Source of the DNA: Streptobacillus felis
GTDB lineage: Bacteria; Fusobacteriota; Fusobacteriia; Fusobacteriales; Leptotrichiaceae
Reading direction: 5' to 3'
DNA length: 64,000 nucleotides
Assembly (NCBI RefSeq): GCF_001559775.1
Contig: NZ_LOHX01000287.1
Location: 756 to 64,755 of the forward strand
Shown piece after piece: positions 57,544-64,000 of this stretch. How positions within the stretch are numbered: the first letter of the stretch is position 1; each line of letters starts with the position of its first letter. The notes beneath the pieces are model-generated. The model was not told the DNA's origin, did no database searches, and was given only the letters and a program-made list of their open reading frames with translations. The position numbers were made by a program, and so were the translations under genes.

Positions 57544-59172
57544 ATGTTAAAGGAATTAAAGATTGAGAATTTAGCTATAATAGATGAAATAGATATAAAT
57601 TTAGATAAGGGACTTACAGTATTAACAGGAGAAACAGGAGCTGGTAAGTCTATAATACTTGATGGGATTTCTTTAATTATTGGTGATAAGGCTAATAAAG
57701 AAATGATAGGTAAAAATAGTGATAAAGTAAGTATAGAAGCTATATTTGATTTAAATGTTGAACAACTGAATAAAATAAGTAAATTGGGCTATGAACTAGA
57801 AGATGAATTAATAGTTTCAAGAGAATTTGGGTCTGAAAATAAAGTAAAAATCAACAATAAAAGATTTACTTTATCTAATTTAAAAGAAATTAGTAGTAAT
57901 ATTTTAGATTTAGTAGGACAACATGATCATCAATATTTACTTAATTCAAATTACCACCTTTATCTTTTAGATAAATTTTTGGATAAGGAAAGTGTAGAAA
58001 TAAAGAATAAAATAAAGGAATATATATCAAAAATAGATGAATTGAAAGAAGAAATAGAATCTATTAAAAAAGATAAATTAGAAGTTATAGAAAAAAGAAA
58101 TCTATATGAATATATAATAGAAGAAATATTTAAATATAATTTGGAAATAGATGAAGATATAGAACTTGAAAACGAATATAACGAACTATTTAATTCTGGA
58201 ATAATTATAGATAAATTAAATGAAGTATTAGAAATACTTGATTTTAGTAGTTTTAAAAAAGTTAAAAAAGATTTGGAAAAATTATGTGAATATTCAAATA
58301 AATATGAAGAACTAAGTGATAGATTTTCTAATGTATATGAAGAATTAAATGATATAGTAGATGAACTATCATCAGGTTTAACATTTACAAATAATGATCC
58401 ATTTAGATTAGAAGAAGTAGATGTAAGACTAAAAGTAATAAAAAAATTAAAACTTAAATATGGTAGTAGTATTAAGGAAATACTAGAATATGGTGAAAGT
58501 ATTAAGAATAAGCTTGAATTAATTGAAACTTCAGATGAAACTTTAAAGGAAAAAGAAGAAGAACTTGAATATAATCTTAAGGAATACAAAAAATTAAGTT
58601 CAAGATTAACTAAGTTAAGAAAAGATACATCTAAAACTCTTAAATTAAATGTAATGAATGAATTAAAGGAATTAAATATGCCTTCAGTTATATTTGATAT
58701 TGAGTTTAATGAATTAGAAAGAATAAATCCTAATGGTAATGATGGTGTTAAGTTTTTAATATCTACAAATAAGGGTGAAAAGCTAAAAGAATTATCAAAA
58801 ATAGCTTCTGGAGGAGAAATATCAAGAATAATGTTAGCTTTAAAGATAGTCTTTTCTGAAGTAGATAATATTTCATGTTTAATTTTTGATGAAATTGATA
58901 CGGGTATTTCTGGTGAAACTGTTATAAAAATAGCTGGTAAACTTAAAGAATTATCAAGTAGAGTCCAAATTATATGTGTGACTCATTCACCACAGATAGC
59001 AGCTAAGGCTGATTCACAATTCTTAATATATAAAGAAAGTGATAAAAATAAAACTAATACAAAAATTAAAAAATTAAATAAGGAAGAAAGAATCAGAGAA
59101 ATAGCTAGAATATTATCAGGGGATAATATAACTAAAGCTAGTCTTGAAATAGCTAAAGAAATGATGGAATAG
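57544..59172 (+). CDS. recN: DNA repair protein RecN
   Basis: A 542-residue SMC-like ATPase of double-strand-break repair. Walker A GETGAGKS is at about 30-37, followed by VGQHDHQYLLN. A long Glu/Lys-rich coiled coil covers about 150-370. The ABC signature region LSKIASGGEISRIMLALK and Walker B CLIFDEIDTGISGET are at the C-terminal half, then THSPQIAAKAD. The ATG at 57544 is used because GGGGAG precedes it; an in-frame TTG at 57526 lies inside nadK. Confidence 0.95.
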   Translation: MLKELKIENLAIIDEIDINLDKGLTVLTGETGAGKSIILDGISLIIGDKANKEMIGKNSDKVSIEAIFDLNVEQLNKISKLGYELEDELIVSREFGSENKVKINNKRFTLSNLKEISSNILDLVGQHDHQYLLNSNYHLYLLDKFLDKESVEIKNKIKEYISKIDELKEEIESIKKDKLEVIEKRNLYEYIIEEIFKYNLEIDEDIELENEYNELFNSGIIIDKLNEVLEILDFSSFKKVKKDLEKLCEYSNKYEELSDRFSNVYEELNDIVDELSSGLTFTNNDPFRLEEVDVRLKVIKKLKLKYGSSIKEILEYGESIKNKLELIETSDETLKEKEEELEYNLKEYKKLSSRLTKLRKDTSKTLKLNVMNELKELNMPSVIFDIEFNELERINPNGNDGVKFLISTNKGEKLKELSKIASGGEISRIMLALKIVFSEVDNISCLIFDEIDTGISGETVIKIAGKLKELSSRVQIICVTHSPQIAAKADSQFLIYKESDKNKTNTKIKKLNKEERIREIARILSGDNITKASLEIAKEMME

Positions 59173-59180
59173 AGGTGAAT

Positions 59181-60044
59181 ATGGTAGAAGTAAATATGTT
59201 TTTAGATTATTTAAAATTTGAAAAGGGTAATGCAGATAAAACTATAGAAAGCTATAAAAATGATCTATATACTTTTTTTAATAAAGTAAATAAAAAGGTA
59301 GATGAAATAACTAGTGAAGATATATACGAATATATAGAAAAACTTAAAGAAAAATATGTATATAATTCAGTAATTAGAAAAATAAGTTGCATTAAATCTT
59401 TTTTTAAATTTTGCTACATGGAAAAAATAATAAAAAATGATCCTGCAAATAAAATACATAATCTAAAAAAAGAAAAAAGACTACCACAAGCTCTAACTAT
59501 TGAAGAAATTAAAGCTATAATAGAAAGTTTTAATCATGATCCTATTGAAAGAAGGAATCAATTAATCGTAAAATTTCTTGTAGCTACTGGTGCAAGAATT
59601 TCTGAGGTTATAAACTTAGAGATAAAGGATATAGAAAATTCGGATTTTGAATTTGCAAGACTATATGGTAAAGGAAGTAAGTATAGATTTGTTCCTATAT
59701 ATCTTGAATTAGAGGAAGAAATAAAAAAATATATAAAAGAAATAAGACCAAAAATCAAGGGAAGTGAAGGAAGTTATCTACTATTTCCTGGAATAAGAAG
59801 AGAAAATTTTTGGAAAGTATTAAATAAACATGCTCAAAATCTTGGAATAGATAAAAAAATACATCCACATTTATTTAGACATTCTGCAGCAACTATGATG
59901 ATAGAAAATGGTGCTGATATTAGAATAGTTCAAGAATTACTTGGTCATGCTAGTATAACTACAACTGAGGTATATACTCATGTAGAAAAATCTAAGCTAA
60001 AAGAAATATATAAAAGAGTGAAAATTGGAGAGGAAGATGAATAA
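59181..60044 (+). CDS. Tyrosine recombinase, XerC/XerD-like
   Basis: A 287-residue site-specific recombinase with the two-domain layout of XerC/XerD. The N-terminal SAM-like domain (VNMFLDYLKFEKGNADKTIESYKND) is followed by the catalytic domain with Arg in ATGARISEVINL, Lys in GKGSKYRFVPIY, HPHLFRHSAAT (His-x-x-Arg), LLGHASITTTEVYTH (His and nucleophilic Tyr). It is likely the chromosome dimer resolvase. Whether C, D or a single-Xer protein cannot be told without the dif site. ATG at 59181 follows AGAGGTG. Confidence 0.9.
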   Translation: MVEVNMFLDYLKFEKGNADKTIESYKNDLYTFFNKVNKKVDEITSEDIYEYIEKLKEKYVYNSVIRKISCIKSFFKFCYMEKIIKNDPANKIHNLKKEKRLPQALTIEEIKAIIESFNHDPIERRNQLIVKFLVATGARISEVINLEIKDIENSDFEFARLYGKGSKYRFVPIYLELEEEIKKYIKEIRPKIKGSEGSYLLFPGIRRENFWKVLNKHAQNLGIDKKIHPHLFRHSAATMMIENGADIRIVQELLGHASITTTEVYTHVEKSKLKEIYKRVKIGEEDE

Positions 60045-60441
60045 AGAAATAGTAAAAAAATATAGTGTGGAATTAATAGTTTTAACTATATTTATAGCTT
60101 TAGGAATAATATATAAATTTGATTTTTTGGGTAAAAAGACTTTAAGCATTTTAGCAGTATTTACATTAAGCTATATCTTTTTAAATGCATATATTATTAA
60201 AAATATATATAAATCATCATTTACAAGATTAATGATAAATATTATGTTTACTGTAGACATATTAATACTATTTATGGGTACTATAAATTTATCATATTTT
60301 CTTTTCTATAATCTTGTATACATATTATTCTTAGCTGTAACTTTTAAAACAGAAGGGATAGTTGGTGTTAGGAGAGGAGGTATTCTTTACATACTATATG
60401 GAATATTTAAGTTGATATTTATGTATTTTTTAGCGGCTTAA
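60037..60441 (+). CDS. Small integral membrane protein, unknown function
   Basis: A 134-residue protein with four hydrophobic helices (about 12-28, 37-53, 65-90, 115-133) and few charged residues. The ATG at 60037 lies 8 bases from the xer stop and is preceded by GGAGAGGAAG within that gene, so it is translationally coupled. No family recognised. Confidence 0.7.
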   Translation: MNKEIVKKYSVELIVLTIFIALGIIYKFDFLGKKTLSILAVFTLSYIFLNAYIIKNIYKSSFTRLMINIMFTVDILILFMGTINLSYFLFYNLVYILFLAVTFKTEGIVGVRRGGILYILYGIFKLIFMYFLAA

Positions 60442-60443
60442 CA

Positions 60444-60472
60444 TTGAATAGATTTCGTATTTATGTTAGAAT
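60444..60472 (+). promoter_or_regulatory. Promoter abutting the start codon of the YueI-like gene
   Basis: TTGAAT (60444-60449), 17-base spacer, TAGAAT (60467-60472). The expected start site (about 7 bases on) coincides with the ATG at 60479, implying a leaderless message. Confidence 0.65.
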
Positions 60473-60478
60473 TCAATT

Positions 60479-61042
60479 ATGATACTTGAAAATGAAATAT
60501 TAAAGAAAATTGAAAAAGTAAAAGATAAGATAATTAATGCTAGAGTTGAGAAAAATAGATATTTGGGAGAATACAGAGAAAGGGTAATAACAGCATTAAC
60601 AAAACAAGAATTAGAAGAAAAATTTGTATATCCTGAAGTAATGAAGGCATTAAAGAAAAAAATAGCTTCAAAAATGATAGTCTCTAGAGATGTAGATTTA
60701 TCTAAATTAAAAAAATATATAACTCTTGCAAAACAGATGAAAATTCCATGTAAAATGGTTGATGGATTAAGTTATACAGGAGAAGTAGGGCTAGTTGTAA
60801 TTTCTGATGATGAAGTTAAAAATAAATTAGATGATCCTGTTGTATTAAGTTTTAAAGAGAGAATAATAAATGCAGGGCTAGATGTAGTATATTATCAAGC
60901 TATGGGTAAAAAGATATCAAAAAAATATTATGAAATAATTAAGGAAAAATTACCTGAATTAGTTGAATTCTATGAACCTATGGGATTCTTTGATAAAATT
61001 ACAGGTACTATATGTCCTATAACACAAAAATTAGAAGATTAA
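60479..61042 (+). CDS. YueI-like (DUF1694) protein
   Basis: A 187-residue protein with the pattern of the YueI/DUF1694 family: [19 protein letters not shown] near the N-terminus, [19 protein letters not shown], then [10 protein letters not shown]. The function of the family is unknown; the fold has been compared with ribosomal-protein-L7Ae-like proteins. No Shine-Dalgarno precedes the ATG and the promoter abuts it. murA follows 10 bases after the stop with a good site, so this gene may lead murA expression. Confidence 0.7.
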   Translation: MILENEILKKIEKVKDKIINARVEKNRYLGEYRERVITALTKQELEEKFVYPEVMKALKKKIASKMIVSRDVDLSKLKKYITLAKQMKIPCKMVDGLSYTGEVGLVVISDDEVKNKLDDPVVLSFKERIINAGLDVVYYQAMGKKISKKYYEIIKEKLPELVEFYEPMGFFDKITGTICPITQKLED

Positions 61043-61052
61043 TGGAGGAAAA

Positions 61053-62321
61053 ATGGTAGAAGGATTCAGAATAGAAGGTAAAAGACCTTTAAATGGAGTA
61101 ATAGAAGTTAGTGGAGCTAAAAATGCAGCACTTCCAATAATAATAGCAACATTAATAGAAAAGGGAGAACATATATTAAGAAATGTCCCTGATTTAAGAG
61201 ATATTAGAATACTATTTCACCTATTAGAAGATTTTGGTATGAAAGTAGAAAAATTAGATAATAATAGTTATAAAATAATAAATAATGGATTCAAAAGAAA
61301 TGAAGCAAGTTATGAGATAGTTAAACAAATGAGAGCTTCATTCTTAGTAATGGGGCCTATGGTTGCAAATCTTCAAGAATCTATCGTTTCACTTCCAGGT
61401 GGATGTGCTATAGGTAGTAGACCAGTAGATATACATTTAAAAGGTTTTGAGGCACTAGGAGCAGAAATAACTCAAATTAGAGGATATGTACATGTTGTAG
61501 CTGAAAACTTAAAAGGTGCAGATATTGCATTAACTTTCCCTTCAGTAGGTGCAACTCAAAACTTATTAATGGCTGCTGTTAAAATACCAGGAACAACTAG
61601 AATAATTAATGCAGCAAAAGAACCTGAAATTGTAGACTTAGGTAACTATTTAATTAAAATGGGTGCAAAAATTGAAGGTTTAGGAACTAATACTATAACT
61701 ATAGAAGGTGTAGAGAAATTAAATGCTGTTGAGTACTCAATTATGCCTGATAGAATAGAAGCAGGAACTTATGTTATAGCATCTATAGTAACAGATGGAG
61801 ATTTAAAAATAAAAAATGCTAATATAGAAGATTTAGGTGTTTTTAAACATCAACTTGAAGACATGGGAGTAAAATTTGAAAGAGAAGGAGATATATTAAC
61901 TGTTAAAGGTAAAGTTAAAGATTTAAAACCTGCAAGAATAGTTACTATGCCTCATCCTGGATTCCCTACTGACATGCAAGCACAAATGATGTTACTATTA
62001 TCATTAATAAAAGGTCATAGTGAAGTAGAAGAAACAGTATTTGAAAATAGATTTATGCATGTACCAGAATTAAATAGAATGGGTGCAGATATAACTATCA
62101 GACATGGTATAGCTAATGTTGAAGGAGTAGAAACTCTATATGGAACTAATGTTATGGCATCTGATTTAAGAGCTGGAGCTGCTTTAGTTGTTGCAGGTTT
62201 AGTAGCAGATGGAGATACTACTTTAAGTAGAATATATCATATAGATAGAGGGTATGATAAATTAGAAGAAAAACTTAATAAAGTTGGAGCTAAGATTGAA
62301 AGAATTAAATTAGAAATATAA
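61053..62321 (+). CDS. murA: UDP-N-acetylglucosamine 1-carboxyvinyltransferase
   Basis: A 422-residue enzyme for the first committed step of peptidoglycan synthesis (enolpyruvyl transfer from PEP). Residues: GAKNAALP at 21-28 with the conserved Lys, and the loop [14 protein letters not shown] with Cys118, the target of fosfomycin; since it is Cys and not Asp, sensitivity at this site is expected. GFPTDMQAQ and [13 protein letters not shown] are also present. GGAGG precedes the ATG and a terminator follows. Confidence 0.97.
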   Translation: MVEGFRIEGKRPLNGVIEVSGAKNAALPIIIATLIEKGEHILRNVPDLRDIRILFHLLEDFGMKVEKLDNNSYKIINNGFKRNEASYEIVKQMRASFLVMGPMVANLQESIVSLPGGCAIGSRPVDIHLKGFEALGAEITQIRGYVHVVAENLKGADIALTFPSVGATQNLLMAAVKIPGTTRIINAAKEPEIVDLGNYLIKMGAKIEGLGTNTITIEGVEKLNAVEYSIMPDRIEAGTYVIASIVTDGDLKIKNANIEDLGVFKHQLEDMGVKFEREGDILTVKGKVKDLKPARIVTMPHPGFPTDMQAQMMLLLSLIKGHSEVEETVFENRFMHVPELNRMGADITIRHGIANVEGVETLYGTNVMASDLRAGAALVVAGLVADGDTTLSRIYHIDRGYDKLEEKLNKVGAKIERIKLEI

Positions 62322-62340
62322 AAAAATTAAATTAAATAAA

Positions 62341-62376
62341 GGAATTATTTCTATTTTTAGAAATAGTTTCTTTTTA
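62341..62376 (+). terminator. Terminator of murA
   Basis: A 13-bp stem with two G-U pairs around a TTTT loop, core TATTTCTA/TAGAAATA (62346-62365), followed by a T-run. Confidence 0.8.
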
Positions 62377-62440
62377 TTATTTAAATATTTTCTAAGATAA
62401 TACATATTATTAACCTAAATTAAACGTGTAATAAATTAAC

Positions 62441-62469
62441 TTGACATAAAAATAATTAAATTCTAGTAT
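62441..62469 (+). promoter_or_regulatory. Promoter of the two-partner-secretion cluster
   Basis: TTGACA (62441-62446), 17-base spacer, TAGTAT (62464-62469), 42 bases before the TpsA-remnant ATG. Confidence 0.75.
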
Positions 62470-62511
62470 TAATTAGTGAATTTTAAAACAAAAGAGAGTG
62501 AGGTATTAATT

Positions 62512-62942
62512 ATGAAAAAAAATATGCTTTATGTCTATTAATAACATCTCTTTTTTCATATACAAACATAACAGTAGATGGAAAAACAAATGTATATGTA
62601 GAAAAGAGTAATAATGGTGTAGATATCATAAATATTTCAACTCCAAGTCCTAAAGGTGTAAGTCATTCAACCTTTAAAGAATTTAATGTAAGTGAAAAAG
62701 GTGCTGTAATAAATAATGCAAAAAATATTGCAAGAAGTAGAATAGCTGGATTAATAAATGGAAATAATAATATAAAAGACACAAGAGCAAAACTTGCCCT
62801 TCTAGATGTAACAGGATTAGAAGAAACTAAACTAAAAGGAATACTTGAAGCATTAAGTAAAGATAAATTAGATGTAATACTTTCATTAATTATGATTAAA
62901 GATGTTGTATATGAGTTTAATGGAGGTCAAAATGTTAAGTAA
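62512..62942 (+). pseudogene. TpsA exoprotein remnant: N-terminus with frameshift, then early end
   Basis: The ATG at 62512 (AGTGAGG upstream) is followed by eight A. Read as is, the frame stops after 9 codons. With one more A the frame continues to the TAA at 62940: a signal peptide (KYALCLLITSLFSYTNI), then the start of the TPS secretion domain (VDIINISTPSPKGVSHSTF, KEFNVSEKGAVINN, GLINGNNNI). After about residue 85 the similarity is lost and the frame ends after about 142 residues with VYEFNGGQNVK. It is therefore a frameshifted and internally deleted exoprotein. Its end contains the ribosome binding site of the next gene. Confidence 0.75.
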
Positions 62943-63333
62943 TCTATTGAAATTGTCAAAAAAAATTAATCTAATATTACCGTATATATTTGCATTTGTT
63001 TTAAGGGGGATATTATCATCAAGGGAATATTTTATAGTTTTAGGTTTAATTTATCTTTGGGTTAGATATAAAAATGTTGTGAATAGAGAAGTTAGATTGA
63101 AAACAATAATATTTATAATGTTGAATTTTTTAATTTCTATAATTGTTTTAGCTATTTTTGGAGACTTTTGGATTATTGTTTCAATTATTTTGTCTTTTGC
63201 TTTTTCATATTTTCTAGAAGAAGGAATATTGATTTTAATTTACCCTTTTTTATTTTTTATGGTTAACGCTTTTTGGATTATTTTTACTATTTTTTTCTTG
63301 CCTCTATCTGATAATTTAAAGGTGATATTATGA
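62932..63333 (+). CDS. Small membrane protein in the two-partner-secretion cluster
   Basis: A 133-residue, very hydrophobic protein with about four or five membrane segments and no recognised domain. The ATG at 62932 follows GGAGGTCAAA; a longer in-frame reading from 62902 lacks such a site. Its start lies inside the TpsA remnant and its end overlaps the next gene (ATGA). Small membrane proteins directly after exoprotein toxin tips are often immunity proteins; this is the most likely reading but is inferred from position. Confidence 0.6.
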   Translation: MLSNLLKLSKKINLILPYIFAFVLRGILSSREYFIVLGLIYLWVRYKNVVNREVRLKTIIFIMLNFLISIIVLAIFGDFWIIVSIILSFAFSYFLEEGILILIYPFLFFMVNAFWIIFTIFFLPLSDNLKVIL

Positions 63334-63641
63334 AACATACAATATATTTAAAAATAATACTTATTAGCACATTTATCCTAAAGCCAATATTAATCAAGAA
63401 TTTTAGATATGTAAAAAGTAAAGGAATGTTTTCAATGCCATATTATGAGGTAGAATTATATTCATATGTTAAAATGTTATCGATATATTTTCTAATTTTA
63501 ATACCATTTATTTTCTTTTTTAGTATTTTAATAAAGAAGGTAAAAAAAGAGAATTTAGAAATAATAGGATTAATTTTAAATATCATAATAATAGTTTTAA
63601 TAATACTATCTATAGTTATTAGGTTGAGAAACAATTTATGA
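63330..63641 (+). CDS. Second small membrane protein in the cluster
   Basis: A 103-residue protein with three hydrophobic segments (about 5-22, 48-66, 78-97) and a short extracytoplasmic stretch between. It overlaps both neighbours by 4 bases, so all three genes are coupled. No family recognised. Like its neighbour it may be an orphan immunity protein. Confidence 0.6.
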   Translation: MKHTIYLKIILISTFILKPILIKNFRYVKSKGMFSMPYYEVELYSYVKMLSIYFLILIPFIFFFSILIKKVKKENLEIIGLILNIIIIVLIILSIVIRLRNNL

Positions 63642-64000
63642 AAAAACTACTAATAATACTAATACCATATATTGTTTATTCTACAGAAATAGATAAGATA
63701 ATATATAATGGAGTAGAAGATAGTTTGGCTATTAGTTTAAATAGTGATTTAAAAAGTGGAGAAGAACTAGATGTGTCAAAAATAGATATACTAGTATCTA
63801 ACTTCAAATATGCTAAAAGTAATAATATAGATGTTAGTATAGAACCATCTATAGAAGAAAATAAGTCAAATATAATAATAACAAATAAGAAAACTAATCC
63901 ATTTAAATTATCACTAGGTTTTGATAATTATGGAGAAAATAATGAAGTTGGTAAATATAGATACAATATAAGTGCAGGAGTTGAAGGATTAATATTAAAT
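63638..64000 (+). CDS. TpsB outer-membrane transporter, ShlB/FhaC/HecB type (5' part)
   Basis: The first 121 codons of a gene that runs past the window. A signal peptide (MKKLLIILIPYIVYS) is followed by a short, POTRA-like region (VSIEPSIEENKSNIIITNKK) and the start of a barrel domain with KLSLGFDNYGENNEVGKYRY, the typical entry into the ShlB beta-barrel. TpsB proteins secrete the TpsA exoprotein through the outer membrane. The genuine substrate may lie beyond the window, since the local tpsA is broken. Confidence 0.8.
   Translation, partial: MKKLLIILIPYIVYSTEIDKIIYNGVEDSLAISLNSDLKSGEELDVSKIDILVSNFKYAKSNNIDVSIEPSIEENKSNIIITNKKTNPFKLSLGFDNYGENNEVGKYRYNISAGVEGLILN

Overview
The window is a very AT-rich (I judge it near 27% G+C, not computed) chromosomal segment. 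It carries a PolC-type replicative polymerase and Gram-positive-like tRNA synthetase operons, together with outer-membrane secretion genes: an S6-protease autotransporter and a two-partner-secretion (TpsA/TpsB) cluster. That mix fits a Fusobacteriota member of the Leptotrichiaceae (Sneathia/Streptobacillus-like). The genus is an inference; no 16S gene is present.

Layout. 1-1232: the 3' end of a large exoprotein, probably a polymorphic toxin C-terminus, with a likely immunity gene. 1332-2060: decayed IS3-type transposase. 2230-6331: sufU-tmk-hisS-aspS, tightly spaced. 6378-12866: a 2162-residue S6-family autotransporter protease with an intact His-Asp-Ser triad. 12933-21303: a type II CRISPR-Cas locus with cas9, cas1, cas2, 32 identical 36-nt repeats and 31 spacers. 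Downstream of the array lies a P-loop protein that resembles Csn2, then a tracrRNA on the minus strand, then a second minus-strand small RNA gene driven by a near copy of the tracrRNA promoter. 21393-29637: proS, a membrane-anchored zinc protease, azlCD, prfB with its programmed frameshift, hpt, purA and purB. 29637-36732: polC, argS, rnhB and a small Cys-rich protein. 36888-40209: infA-rpmJ-rpsM-rpsK-rpsD-rpoA-rplQ.

41034-46120 is an accessory patch. It holds an hsdM cut off before its SAM-binding motif, a frameshifted remnant resembling an Alw26I/Eco31I-type restriction enzyme, and an intact copY-copB copper-resistance cassette whose base and codon use differ from its neighbours, so it was probably acquired. 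After fucO and xpt (minus strand) comes an IS110-type element. Its transposase has two in-frame stops, but its structured 5' non-coding region (candidate bridge RNA) looks preserved. 49766-62321 is mostly housekeeping: an AraC-type regulator with two DNA-binding domains, rlmB, leuS, a DMT exporter, a tandem DEDDh exonuclease gene with one in-frame stop, nadK, recN, xerC/D-like, a YueI-like gene that looks leaderless, and murA. The window ends in a second two-partner-secretion cluster: a frameshifted, internally deleted TpsA remnant, two small membrane proteins and the start of a TpsB transporter.

The most novel-looking material is in the CRISPR locus: the Csn2-like ATPase beyond the array, a 25-bp RNA hairpin fused to the first repeat, and the promoter-twinned small RNA next to tracrRNA.
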